From Runella aurantiaca (GTDB taxonomy: Bacteria > Bacteroidota > Bacteroidia > Cytophagales > Spirosomataceae): a stretch of 64,000 nt of DNA. How positions within the stretch are numbered: position 1 is the stretch's first letter; each line of letters begins with the position of its first letter. Position numbers and translations under genes: made by a program. Location: the NCBI RefSeq assembly GCF_003339505.1, contig NZ_QPIW01000017.1, positions 62,001 to 126,000 on the forward strand, read 5' to 3'. This document shows, one piece after another, positions 18,202 to 26,264 of this stretch. The notes beneath the pieces are model-generated. The model saw only the letters and a program-made list of their open reading frames with translations, made no database searches and was not told the origin of the DNA.

Positions 18202-19167
18202 TTAATTCCGTGCTTTATGGGCCATACGAATGATAGATTGTTTGACAAACGACCCGTATTTTTTACCTAAAAAATAACCCAAAACCACCGCTTTGGGCCA
18301 AGTATAAACAAAGCGATACAAAAACGGATGGCGAGAAAAGTTAATTGTTTTCACGATTTCCCTGATTTCTTGGGGATATGCGTTTTGCAAATAAAAAGGA
18401 ATCAAAGACCTCAGCCGCAGGCCATCGAGCAAATACTTCAGCTTGGGCAATTGGTTTTCATATTTATGCAGGTAGGCCAGATTAAAAATCACGTGCTCTT
18501 CTTTCTTCCAACGTTTTTCTACACCCAATGCTCGTTGGGACGTTTCAGCATCTTGGTTTGAGTACGCCAAAAATTGATTCAGATAGCCGACTTTGTGCTT
18601 CAACGCCACCCTAAGCCACAAATCCAAATCCTCCCCCATTCTCAAGAATGGCTGAAAGCCTTTTTCTTCAACAAAAACCGTTTTTTTTATCACCACGTAC
18701 GAACAGTTGACGGGTGCCCAGAACGTTTTGGCATATACGTCAAAATAATCAATGTAACCACCTTGAAAACCATCAGCAACGCCAATAACAGCCCGACGAT
18801 TTATCCTATTTTTTACACTGTAGTAGTTGGTAGCGTAGAGAGCCGCTTGAGGATAATCGGAGATTAGCTTTTCCATTTGCTCCAGAAAGCGTTCATCCCA
18901 CCAATCATCCGCGTCCAAAAAAGCAATGTAATCATATTTAGCCGTTTTGACACCGTTGTTTCTGGCCACAGAAACCCCCGCATTTTTTTGCGGAATGAGA
19001 CGTAGTCTATCGTCTTGCAAATACTTAAGTCGGGCAAAACCATCGTCAGTTGAGCCATCATCGACCACAATCACCTCAAAATCTCGGAATGTCTGTCCAA
19101 GCACTGACTTTACGGCTTTTTCAACGTAGTTGGCTTTGTTATAAAGCGGAATAACAACCGAAAACAC
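18202..19167 (-). CDS. Glycosyltransferase family 2
   Basis: 321 aa with a GTG start giving FSVVIPLYNKANYVEKA. The GT-A signature is complete: VIVVDDGSTDDG, ARNNG, and FLDADDWWDERFLEQM containing the DXD. The C-terminal 90 residues are helical and basic, typical of membrane-associated GT2 enzymes. It begins 17 bp after the PqqD-like gene, so the lasso genes and the glycosyltransferases appear to share one transcript. Sugar specificity is unknown. Confidence 0.87.
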   Translation of the reverse strand: MFSVVIPLYNKANYVEKAVKSVLGQTFRDFEVIVVDDGSTDDGFARLKYLQDDRLRLIPQKNAGVSVARNNGVKTAKYDYIAFLDADDWWDERFLEQMEKLISDYPQAALYATNYYSVKNRINRRAVIGVADGFQGGYIDYFDVYAKTFWAPVNCSYVVIKKTVFVEEKGFQPFLRMGEDLDLWLRVALKHKVGYLNQFLAYSNQDAETSQRALGVEKRWKKEEHVIFNLAYLHKYENQLPKLKYLLDGLRLRSLIPFYLQNAYPQEIREIVKTINFSRHPFLYRFVYTWPKAVVLGYFLGKKYGSFVKQSIIRMAHKARN

Positions 19168-19184
19168 TTATTTGTCGTAAAAAA

Positions 19185-19451
19185 TCAGGCAACTACTTGA
19201 ATCAACCCCAATTCTTTCATTTTTTCAAGATACTCATTCACTTCAGTACGGCATTGTTCGGGACTGACGTCGTACTCTGCCATGAGGGCATTATAGAGGC
19301 TTTCGGAGCTTAACGGGTTTTCGAGCAACTCCCAAATCCGGGTCGCTACCGAATTGAGCGAGAAATAACTTCCTTTTTCAATATCTACCATCACCAAGTC
19401 GTCATTCAATTGACCCGAGATGGTTTCATTGTTTCGTATAAATAGTGCCAT
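19185..19451 (-). CDS. PqqD-like RiPP recognition protein (lasso B1)
   Basis: 88 aa, full-length PqqD fold: an N-terminal beta-hairpin (RNNETISGQLNDDLVMVDIEKGSYFSLN), then helices with the conserved ATRIWELLENP and a C-terminal YLEKMKELGLIQ. PqqD-like proteins bind the leader of ribosomally made peptides; in lasso systems the stand-alone version (B1) delivers the precursor to the B2 peptidase. No other PQQ genes are present, while lasso B2, C and a precursor lie just upstream. Confidence 0.9.
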   Translation of the reverse strand: MALFIRNNETISGQLNDDLVMVDIEKGSYFSLNSVATRIWELLENPLSSESLYNALMAEYDVSPEQCRTEVNEYLEKMKELGLIQVVA

Positions 19452-19466
19452 TTCTGAGGTAATTAT

Positions 19467-20033
19467 TTATTGTTCTACTGTAGTGTCAATCATAGACTTG
19501 AAGGTTTTGATTGACTTAAAGTTTTTGATTAGTAAAGTTTCATAGATATTACATTGTGCTTTCAACAACGCCAACTCCTTGGATTGTTCGGCAGGAGGCA
19601 CAGGCATTTTACCTATCTCAGTCAACAATTGTCGAAAACTCAGCTTAGTATCAACCCCAAAAATACGCTTATATAATTCAAAAATTTCATTCCTGAACTT
19701 CAGCGCGTTCAATACAGTTTTATCGGCATCATATTTTGTAATTCTTCCTTTAGAAAAATCCTTTAACAACTGACACCGAAAAGCTGAGCAGACTATGGCT
19801 CTATTTTGATCATAAATGGTACATTTTCCCTCAAAATATTGACAGGGAAGTACAAATCGCTCTTTTTCGCCCATCTTGCGATAGTTTTGCTCTATTTTTT
19901 TGGGCAAGCTACCACTACTCATTTCCCCTGGCTCTAACTCCGCATGATTAAAGAGGGTTCCATCGCAGCAAATACCGCACTTAACACATATTTCCTGCTC
20001 GGCTACAGGGCTTTCAGTGGATTCAACAGACAT
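19467..20033 (-). CDS. YkgJ-family cysteine-cluster protein in the lasso gene set
   Basis: 188 aa. Eight Cys cluster in the first half: CVKCGICCDG (C16, C19, C22, C23), C64, C71, C82 and C87 (the last three in CTIYDQNRAIVCSAFRC). This is the CxxCxxCC...C...C pattern of the YkgJ/UPF0153 family (PF03692), predicted to bind zinc or an iron-sulfur centre. The C-terminal 95 residues are helical and unassigned. It lies between the cyclase gene (10 bp) and the PqqD-like gene (15 bp), tightly inside the lasso gene order. A role in peptide modification is plausible but unproven. Confidence 0.8.
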   Translation of the reverse strand: MSVESTESPVAEQEICVKCGICCDGTLFNHAELEPGEMSSGSLPKKIEQNYRKMGEKERFVLPCQYFEGKCTIYDQNRAIVCSAFRCQLLKDFSKGRITKYDADKTVLNALKFRNEIFELYKRIFGVDTKLSFRQLLTEIGKMPVPPAEQSKELALLKAQCNIYETLLIKNFKSIKTFKSMIDTTVEQ

Positions 20034-20043
20034 AGGCTTTTAT

Positions 20044-21894
20044 TTATGATACGTTTTCCCGCTCCTCAATTTTTTCAACATACCTTTTCGAAAACTCATG
20101 GTACATTTTAAAGGCGACGATAGCGCCAATAACTTTTGAAGATTCAGGATAATCAGGATTTTCTTGAATCTTTTTCACCCCAATTTCCAATTCATCAAAG
20201 TCTACAAAATACAAATTAGGGTTCGTTTTAAATTCTGCTATCTCCCTCATAAAAAGCATTCCTCTTTCTTTGGATTGTTTATGTACCAGAGAAAAAAAAG
20301 CAGGATCCCATTTACCCACTCGCCACCGTACCTCTTCAGGTAACAACCCTTCAGTGATTTCACGAAGAATAATGCGGGTATATTTGCTATCCTTCACCAA
20401 TGCCTTGGAAGGAACTTTCAACATATACTCAATGATTCGTTTGTCCAACAAAGGATACCTATACACCACCCCGTTTCGGTATCCCGTAATCGCCCAACAC
20501 TCGGTTCTCTCAGCCAGATGATACGTATACAACATACTAAGTTGGTATTCTCGGCGTGAGCGATAAAAGTTGTATCGGTTGTAAGTTTCCTGATGAAATC
20601 CCCTAGCCTCTTTTTTAAAAAAACGTAATGTGTCTTTGTAGCTTTTACGCACTCCGAAAGGCACAAAGCCAATTGCAGGAAACAAAATTCGGTACAGTAA
20701 ATAAGAGATAATTTTCTTGGGTTTATTCAGCGGATTCTTTTTAAAAAACGTCTTCCATTGGAAGTTAAAAAAAAGGTCTGAATCAACTCCTGAACTACCA
20801 AAGCTGATAAACTCATCACCACCCCACCCGCTGAAAAGCAAATTATTTTTTTGTTGTTTTGCCAATTCAAGTACTTTCTCTTCGTAGAAATAAGTGAAGT
20901 TGTTGAGTGAGTTTTCGGTCAGCTTCACAAAATCTTGCACTTCCACGTGGATAAAAGCGGGAATGATTCCCGACATTTGACAGGTTTTTTTTACCAATTC
21001 TCTCTCATCCAGTTCATGTTCATCAGGTGTGCTGTTGTCGGGAGACCAAGAATACCCATAAAACCGCGTCTGATTGGCATACTCTTTTCGGGCGAGCACG
21101 GCCACGGTGCTTGAGTCAAAGCCCCCGCTCAGATGGGCCCCTGCATTGAAACGCGGATCTGCCCGAATATGTACTGCGTCCTGGAGGAGCGCTTTGATCT
21201 CGGCCAACATTTGGGGTTGGGAAAGATTATTATCCGTTTTAACCCGCTCAGGCTCCCAGTACTTTTTAGTTATAATTCCATCAGAATTAAACTGTAAAAA
21301 ATGCCCTGCTTTCAATTTCAACACCTTTTCATTAGGCGTTAAAGTCATATCTACTGGCTTGTAAATAGAGATAATGGGGTCCATGTTCATTCTCTTGCCT
21401 TCTTCATGGAAAGCCCGGCACAAACCGATTATATCGAAAGAGAAGAATAGAGAGTTGTCTTGTAGCGTATACGCCAATGGATTAACGCCTACATGGTCGC
21501 GAAAAAGGGACAACATATTATCCCGCCCCTGATAAATAGCGATACTGAAATCCCCATTAAGGGTATTAACAAAACTAGGGCCTTTACGCAAAAAAATATT
21601 AGCGATGAGAGCGGGCAACGGAAGAACTCCCAGCTTACGGTCTATATCTCGGTCTATTTCAAAACGATTATAAACAGAGCCCGACATTAATACCAACAAA
21701 TCATTGTCGGTATCAATGTACAGGCAGTCTTCAACCGTAAATGGCAGATGCGGATGCAGGAAGAAACCGCCCGAAAAATTTCCGTACGTTACCTGATGAT
21801 GAATGCACCCTGCCCAATTCATTGTCTTTTGGAGACGACGAACAGATGCACTTTTTTGGCCAAAAGGTACAAGAGAAAACTCTCCGTACAGCAT
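20044..21894 (-). CDS. Lasso cyclase, asparagine-synthetase-like (lasso C)
   Basis: 616 aa. The N-terminal 170 residues resemble the class II glutamine amidotransferase domain (NGDFSIAIYQGRD, FRDHVGVNPLAYT), but residue 2 is Leu, not the nucleophilic Cys, so it should not hydrolyse glutamine. The C-terminal synthetase domain has an intact PP-loop SGGFDSS (256-262) and SGWGGDEF. Loss of the Cys with retention of the ATP site is what lasso cyclases show: they adenylate an Asp/Glu side chain and close the macrolactam ring. The start codon lies 3 bp downstream of the stop of the 50-codon precursor gene, and B2, B1 and kinase genes flank it. Confidence 0.9.
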   Translation of the reverse strand: MLYGEFSLVPFGQKSASVRRLQKTMNWAGCIHHQVTYGNFSGGFFLHPHLPFTVEDCLYIDTDNDLLVLMSGSVYNRFEIDRDIDRKLGVLPLPALIANIFLRKGPSFVNTLNGDFSIAIYQGRDNMLSLFRDHVGVNPLAYTLQDNSLFFSFDIIGLCRAFHEEGKRMNMDPIISIYKPVDMTLTPNEKVLKLKAGHFLQFNSDGIITKKYWEPERVKTDNNLSQPQMLAEIKALLQDAVHIRADPRFNAGAHLSGGFDSSTVAVLARKEYANQTRFYGYSWSPDNSTPDEHELDERELVKKTCQMSGIIPAFIHVEVQDFVKLTENSLNNFTYFYEEKVLELAKQQKNNLLFSGWGGDEFISFGSSGVDSDLFFNFQWKTFFKKNPLNKPKKIISYLLYRILFPAIGFVPFGVRKSYKDTLRFFKKEARGFHQETYNRYNFYRSRREYQLSMLYTYHLAERTECWAITGYRNGVVYRYPLLDKRIIEYMLKVPSKALVKDSKYTRIILREITEGLLPEEVRWRVGKWDPAFFSLVHKQSKERGMLFMREIAEFKTNPNLYFVDFDELEIGVKKIQENPDYPESSKVIGAIVAFKMYHEFSKRYVEKIEERENVS

Positions 21895-21897
21895 TAC

Positions 21898-22050
21898 CTA
21901 AGAAGGGATTGACTTTAATTTATTTTCAGCATCACCTTTACCTACCTCTCTATCTCCAGTTCCTTTGTCGGAGTAGGTATCATGATTAATATCCAGCGTT
22001 AAAACAGTTGGTTTTGACCAGATTTTTTTGTCAGTGTTTTGCGTTTCCAT
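21898..22050 (-). CDS. Putative lasso peptide precursor, 50 aa
   Basis: Found by reading the 197-bp gap between B2 and C; too short for routine ORF tables. ATG at 22050, TAG at 21898-21900, no internal stop. The leader contains KKIWSKPTVLTLDIN: an aromatic residue, then P two positions after S-K, then L..L, matching the Y/W..P.L..L motif bound by B1 proteins. Residues DTY follow, placing Thr25 at -2 of a cut after Tyr26, the Thr conserved in lasso leaders. The predicted 24-residue core starts SDKGTGDRE and ends LKSIPS. Ser1 could link to Asp7 or Glu9 (7- or 9-residue ring). The C-terminal residue is Ser, the site used by HPr-kinase-like lasso kinases, and such a kinase gene is adjacent. The core has no aromatic residue or Cys. 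Identity as precursor is well supported by context; ring size and cleavage site are inference. Confidence 0.85.
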   Translation of the reverse strand: METQNTDKKIWSKPTVLTLDINHDTYSDKGTGDREVGKGDAENKLKSIPS

Positions 22051-22091
22051 CGTTTTTTGTGTTTTGGTTGGTAAATATAAAAAAAAGTCAT

Positions 22092-22505
22092 TTAAAATTG
22101 ATACAATTCGCGGTAGTTTCCTCCCTTATCCACAATTTCATATTCAAAGGTCTTGAGCCAAGCATGAGCGATAAAATTATTTTTTTCGTCAAAAGCTACT
22201 CCCAGCGAAATCTGTGAGGGAATACGGCGGCGTTGCAGCATCCAGCGCGATGCAAGGCTCATCACCAAACACTTATTATCCCAAAATGCCAGCCCATTGC
22301 TACGATATACGGCTTTTTTTATTTGTTTCAGTTCTCGAACATCCGGTTCGGTATCTTCACATTTATCATTAGAAACAAACTTCAGGCAGTATTTGAACGG
22401 TAAAATCAAAAGCAAAACTTTAGCGCTATACGAAAATAACAGTGCCTCCACAAAAAGCAATTTTTCCTGTATTGGCAATTTACTAAATTTTATAACTTGT
22501 TTCAT
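22092..22505 (-). CDS. Lasso peptide leader peptidase (B2, transglutaminase-like)
   Basis: 137 aa. The cysteine-protease triad is visible: Cys79 in WDNKCLVMSLASRWML, His114 in FIAHAWL and Asp126 in YEIVDKGG. This matches the stand-alone lasso B2 family (PF13471, 'transglutaminase-like superfamily'), which cuts the leader from the precursor. An N-terminal amphipathic, hydrophobic region (residues 8-45) is normal for the family. Its ATG overlaps the TGA of the kinase gene (ATGA) and the precursor starts 41 bp downstream. Confidence 0.92.
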   Translation of the reverse strand: MKQVIKFSKLPIQEKLLFVEALLFSYSAKVLLLILPFKYCLKFVSNDKCEDTEPDVRELKQIKKAVYRSNGLAFWDNKCLVMSLASRWMLQRRRIPSQISLGVAFDEKNNFIAHAWLKTFEYEIVDKGGNYRELYQF

Positions 22506-23404
22506 AATACTACTTCAACAACACTCGGTTTAGTTAGAAATGATAAAATATGTTTTTCAAGTTCAAGTCGCAACTGCTCAATGGAAATACCTGTGGGTCG
22601 ATAAATCTTCGTTATTTTCACCGTTTGGCTTATTGTGATCAATTTTTTTAGATAAGAAGCCTCACTTTCAGGCATCCCTTGAAGAAACTCTTTACGGTAA
22701 ATTTCATTTCTGAGGGCAATAAATTTTTCAATGCCTTCTACTTCTTGAATTTCCACGGTGGGTTTATCGTGAATTTGAAGAATAAAAACATGATCTAACA
22801 CCACTAGTTCTCCCCTTTCTGACTCCATTGGAAAATAAAACTTGCCCCATTCAGGCATAATTCGGCTCAACTCTTCCTCCTTCTGTTTAAGCTGCATTAG
22901 GCTATCACTCCACAATTTTATTCGGTCTGAAATCGCCCATATATAAGGTTTTCCTTCTTTAATCAAGATGGGTGTGATGTCGTCAGTTAAAAAATCAGCT
23001 CCTTCCAGACAAAATGCCGCCGTGAGTGATGACTTTCCTACACCTGATTCTCCGCAAATCATTACCCCAATCCCTTGAAAACTAAAGCAACTGCCATGTA
23101 GTGGTAAATTTTTCCGCTGATGTAATACAGCACCGTATACTGACCCATTTAGATATAACTCCAATGCATTTTGGGTGACATTGGGATAAGGCATGAGTTC
23201 TATATAGTTTCCGTTACAAGCATAAAAGCAACCAACCCCCTCTAAATCAAGCACAAATTCATGCTGATTAAGACATACAGAAGGATAGCAATGATTTGGA
23301 TGTGTAATGTTTTTTTTTACGCCCTTAAATTGTATTTTGATGTCTTTTATGGGAAAACGTAACTGCATACCTGCTATTTTAGGATTCAAATATAGGGCGT
23401 ACAT
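22502..23404 (-). CDS. HPr-kinase-like precursor peptide kinase of the lasso cluster
   Basis: 300 aa. The C-terminal two-thirds carry the HPr kinase/phosphorylase P-loop fold: LPLHGSCF (His103), Walker A GESGVGKSS (118-126) and LTDDITPI (Asp141/142). The N-terminal 95 residues are a beta-rich region without the HPr-kinase sensor domain. There is no HPr or PTS gene nearby. Homologues in Firmicutes lasso clusters (paeninodin type) phosphorylate the side chain of the C-terminal Ser of the precursor. The predicted precursor here ends in Ser, which fits. Four-base overlap with B2 indicates translational coupling. Confidence 0.88.
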   Translation of the reverse strand: MYALYLNPKIAGMQLRFPIKDIKIQFKGVKKNITHPNHCYPSVCLNQHEFVLDLEGVGCFYACNGNYIELMPYPNVTQNALELYLNGSVYGAVLHQRKNLPLHGSCFSFQGIGVMICGESGVGKSSLTAAFCLEGADFLTDDITPILIKEGKPYIWAISDRIKLWSDSLMQLKQKEEELSRIMPEWGKFYFPMESERGELVVLDHVFILQIHDKPTVEIQEVEGIEKFIALRNEIYRKEFLQGMPESEASYLKKLITISQTVKITKIYRPTGISIEQLRLELEKHILSFLTKPSVVEVVL

Positions 23405-23423
23405 TCTTTATATTGATGATATT

Positions 23424-24227
23424 TTATTGAAGTTTCATGTTTCTTCTTTGAAAAAGGGACTTATACTCTTCTGGAATATCTGAATAGTTATTATCATCCA
23501 CAATTAAGTGTGGATCAAATCTAAAATTAGAGCTATCAAAATACCATGGAAGGCTATAATTGCAATACAGTAAGGGTCTTTTTTCGTCTGATTGGTTAGG
23601 GTTACCGCAGTGTACAATGCGGTAGTCCATCAAAATACAGGATCCCGTTTCTATTTCAGGCTCAATAAAGTTGGGGTTGCCTTCAAAAGCGCCCGAATGA
23701 AGAGGGCTTCGATGACTACCTGGCCAATAACGAGTAGGTCCGTTCAGTTTTGTAAAAGGAATCAAAGGAATAAGAAGTCCAACTGCATACGCTGGCAGAA
23801 GAGGGGCTAAGGCAACGCCTTTAAATATAGCTCCATCTCTATGCAGTGGCATATATTTAGCCCCTGGCAAAGATGTAACACAGGTTAAATCACTGATTAT
23901 AAACTCTGTATTAAATATTCCTTCTAAAACAGGAAGTATGAACGGGTTTGCATACAAATAGGGGGTGTTAAAAGATTTTTTTAATTCCACCGATACTTGA
24001 ATCCTTCTATGTCCCACTCGAAACACATTTTTTTTATATTCTTCCGAAAAAAGATGTCCATACTTATCAATAAAATCAGCGTTAAGCTCATTAATATAGT
24101 CTTTTGAAAAAATATCCTTAAAAATCACATAGCCATCCCGGCGAAAATCCTTCAATATTTCCTCCAAATGAGATGCCTCAATTTGTTGGTTTTGGAATTC
24201 CTCTTTGCTAAAATCGACTATATTCAT
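23424..24227 (-). CDS. Phytanoyl-CoA dioxygenase family oxygenase
   Basis: 267 aa, PhyH family Fe(II)/2-oxoglutarate oxygenase. The iron-binding facial triad is seen as His129/Asp131 (MPLHRDGAIF) and His206 (DYRIVHCGNPN), and the 2-oxoglutarate-binding Arg217 follows (EKRPLLY). WPGSHRSP between them is typical. It starts the compact lasso gene block (19 bp before the kinase), so it may hydroxylate the peptide; hydroxylated Asp is known from some lasso peptides made with 2OG oxygenases. Action on a sugar or lipid intermediate cannot be excluded. Confidence 0.85.
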   Translation of the reverse strand: MNIVDFSKEEFQNQQIEASHLEEILKDFRRDGYVIFKDIFSKDYINELNADFIDKYGHLFSEEYKKNVFRVGHRRIQVSVELKKSFNTPYLYANPFILPVLEGIFNTEFIISDLTCVTSLPGAKYMPLHRDGAIFKGVALAPLLPAYAVGLLIPLIPFTKLNGPTRYWPGSHRSPLHSGAFEGNPNFIEPEIETGSCILMDYRIVHCGNPNQSDEKRPLLYCNYSLPWYFDSSNFRFDPHLIVDDNNYSDIPEEYKSLFQRRNMKLQ

Positions 24228-24274
24228 CTTTTATGGATTTAAATAATTATCGTATTGACCAAAAATCGGGAGAG

Positions 24275-25153
24275 CTATTTAATCAATTTAGTTAAAATAC
24301 TCGTCACCATTTCTGTATTAATCGAGGGAAAAAAGATATAATCATTGAGTTGGAGGCTTTTTTTATTCCATTGAATTAAAGTGATGGTATCAATTTCATG
24401 AAACGAAATAATTCGCTCTGTTGTCTCATCCTGTACCAATTGAATGATTGAATAATCGAGTGCTTTAAGAAAAGAGCATACTTCAGCCGCTCTCTTTTGG
24501 GTAAATTCAAAGACTTCATCACTAAAACTATCCAGCACTTCGCAAATAATATAGGGGCGATTCTTACGAATCAGTTTTTCCATCCCATTCAACGCCTCCA
24601 ATTCAGCACCTTCAATATCAATCTTTATGCAATTAATGGGTGCATCCAATTCCAAAATATCTAGATTGAGCGATATGATGGGCTCCTTCAACTTAAAAAA
24701 TTGTGGTCGGAGTTCTTCTATAATCGACGCTGTAGGATCCGCATCATTGTTTCTTTCCAAGAATATCTGCCCTAATTTATCAGAAAGCGCGAAATTATAA
24801 ATGTGGCAATTTTTTAAATTATTAACCCTTACTAATTCTTTTAAGTAATAACAGCAAGATATGGCAGGCTCAAAGCCGATGTAGTTTATTTGTTTTTCAG
24901 CAGTCTTGACAGATAAGAGCGTTTGCCCAATATTTGCCCCCACATCAACAAATGTTTGTCCATCTGAAACAAACAACTCATTTACGAGTAAATAAAGCCA
25001 ATTGGGTTTTAAATAAAGATTTGGATATCCAAGTCCTCCAACAACAGGAACATTAATTTTATGGCGAGCGTATGATATTCTTTTTGATACATTAAAGAAA
25101 TTCAGCAAGCTTAATTTCTTTAATATCTTAAATTCTAAATTTTCAAGTATCAT
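24275..25153 (-). CDS. FkbM family methyltransferase
   Basis: 292 aa. The SAM-binding motif reads GQTFVDVGANIGQTLLSV, followed by YIGFEPAISCCYYLKELV and INCIKIDIEGAELEALNGM, the standard FkbM blocks. FkbM enzymes O-methylate sugars or other hydroxyls. It sits 47 bp upstream of the oxygenase and 99 bp downstream of a glycosyltransferase, so it may serve the polysaccharide or the lasso genes. One of three FkbM proteins in the locus (others at 31825 and 36342). Confidence 0.85.
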   Translation of the reverse strand: MILENLEFKILKKLSLLNFFNVSKRISYARHKINVPVVGGLGYPNLYLKPNWLYLLVNELFVSDGQTFVDVGANIGQTLLSVKTAEKQINYIGFEPAISCCYYLKELVRVNNLKNCHIYNFALSDKLGQIFLERNNDADPTASIIEELRPQFFKLKEPIISLNLDILELDAPINCIKIDIEGAELEALNGMEKLIRKNRPYIICEVLDSFSDEVFEFTQKRAAEVCSFLKALDYSIIQLVQDETTERIISFHEIDTITLIQWNKKSLQLNDYIFFPSINTEMVTSILTKLIK

Positions 25154-25252
25154 ACTTTTTTATCCCCTTACTTTGTTTTGACCTTGGCTATAAAGACAGT
25201 AACCAGTAAACCGAAAAAATACCTTAAAAATCTGATTTCATTGTCTGTGAGC

Positions 25253-26257
25253 CTATCCAACTAAAAGTTTCACCGATTGAATAGGCGAGGCATACTTTTC
25301 ATAATAGGCATACGCTCCCTTTTCTAAATGCCGTCTGTATTCTTGATTAGTAAGCAAAAGTTCAATGGCTTTTTTTATCTCATCTTCTTGGCCAGATACA
25401 TAATGAATGTGCTTACCATGTTCAAGCGGAGCGGGTAAGTCATTTATCAAGGGCGTTGAAATAATGGCTTTGCCTAAGGCCAAATACTCCCCCAATTTCC
25501 ACCCGTGGCACATAGCCCAAGCGGGCGTATTAAAAACGAGCGTTGAGTCCTTGATTTTGGCAATGTATTCTTCTTTCAAAATCCAATCCGTATCTAACAT
25601 TAAATGTTGAAAACGAGGATTCATATTTTTGATTTGACTATACACAAATCCCCCTTCAAAATGCAGATTTTTGATTGATTTACAAACCTCAAAAAAGCGA
25701 GCGCGGTATAAATTAACGGTTTCATCATTACGAATCCATTCGTCACTGTTCCACAAGGCACTCACGGAGAAAACATAATCACTCTTTGATTCACCGGGAC
25801 GATAACTTTCAATCGGAAGATGCCTGTTGTGCTTTATATACTTTGACAAAAATCGCTTGGTCTGCTTCAACGGAGGGGTTGATCTAAGACAATTTGCACC
25901 CGCAAGGAACACGCTATAGTATAAACTCCATGTTTTGATACCAAAACTTGGGGCTAATTTTATGATTTTGGTCCTTAATTCTTCGGGAGTTGCCTTTTCA
26001 TTATAATTGATTTTGCCGTAAAAATCGCACCATTCATAATCTTCCCGCTCCACGGTGGTTGCGTCACTCCAATCAATCACGTACCTGCTGATTCTCGCTC
26101 CACTTTCTACCACAAACTTTAAAGCTAGATTAGGTTTATTTCCATTAAAATAACGACTGGAAAACTGAACGTTTTGTCTGCCATAAATTTCATACAGACC
26201 TTGAATATAAAACGCCGTATAATCTACATCTGTCCAAGGGTCAAGATACACTTTCAT
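25253..26257 (-). CDS. GT-B type glycosyltransferase
   Basis: 334 aa. The C-terminal part is GT-B-like: FNTPAWAMCHGWKLGEYLALGKAIISTPLINDLPAPL, in which an acidic residue before LALGKAIIST corresponds to the nucleotide-sugar binding helix. The N-terminal half (VYLDPWTDVDYTAFYIQGLYEIYG) is less typical. The family assignment beyond glycosyltransferase is uncertain. It is 7 bp downstream of a methyltransferase gene. Confidence 0.7.
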   Translation of the reverse strand: MKVYLDPWTDVDYTAFYIQGLYEIYGRQNVQFSSRYFNGNKPNLALKFVVESGARISRYVIDWSDATTVEREDYEWCDFYGKINYNEKATPEELRTKIIKLAPSFGIKTWSLYYSVFLAGANCLRSTPPLKQTKRFLSKYIKHNRHLPIESYRPGESKSDYVFSVSALWNSDEWIRNDETVNLYRARFFEVCKSIKNLHFEGGFVYSQIKNMNPRFQHLMLDTDWILKEEYIAKIKDSTLVFNTPAWAMCHGWKLGEYLALGKAIISTPLINDLPAPLEHGKHIHYVSGQEDEIKKAIELLLTNQEYRRHLEKGAYAYYEKYASPIQSVKLLVG

Positions 26258-26264
26258 GGGTAAC

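Noticed and set aside
19185..19451. PqqD-like gene as part of PQQ cofactor synthesis
   Set aside because: No PqqA, B, C or E genes are present; lasso B2, cyclase and precursor are adjacent.
20044..21894. Asparagine synthetase (AsnB)
   Set aside because: The essential N-terminal Cys is absent and the gene lies between a lasso precursor and other RiPP genes.
22502..23404. HPr kinase/phosphorylase of the PTS system
   Set aside because: No HPr or PTS gene nearby, no HPrK sensor domain, and a 4-bp overlap with lasso B2.
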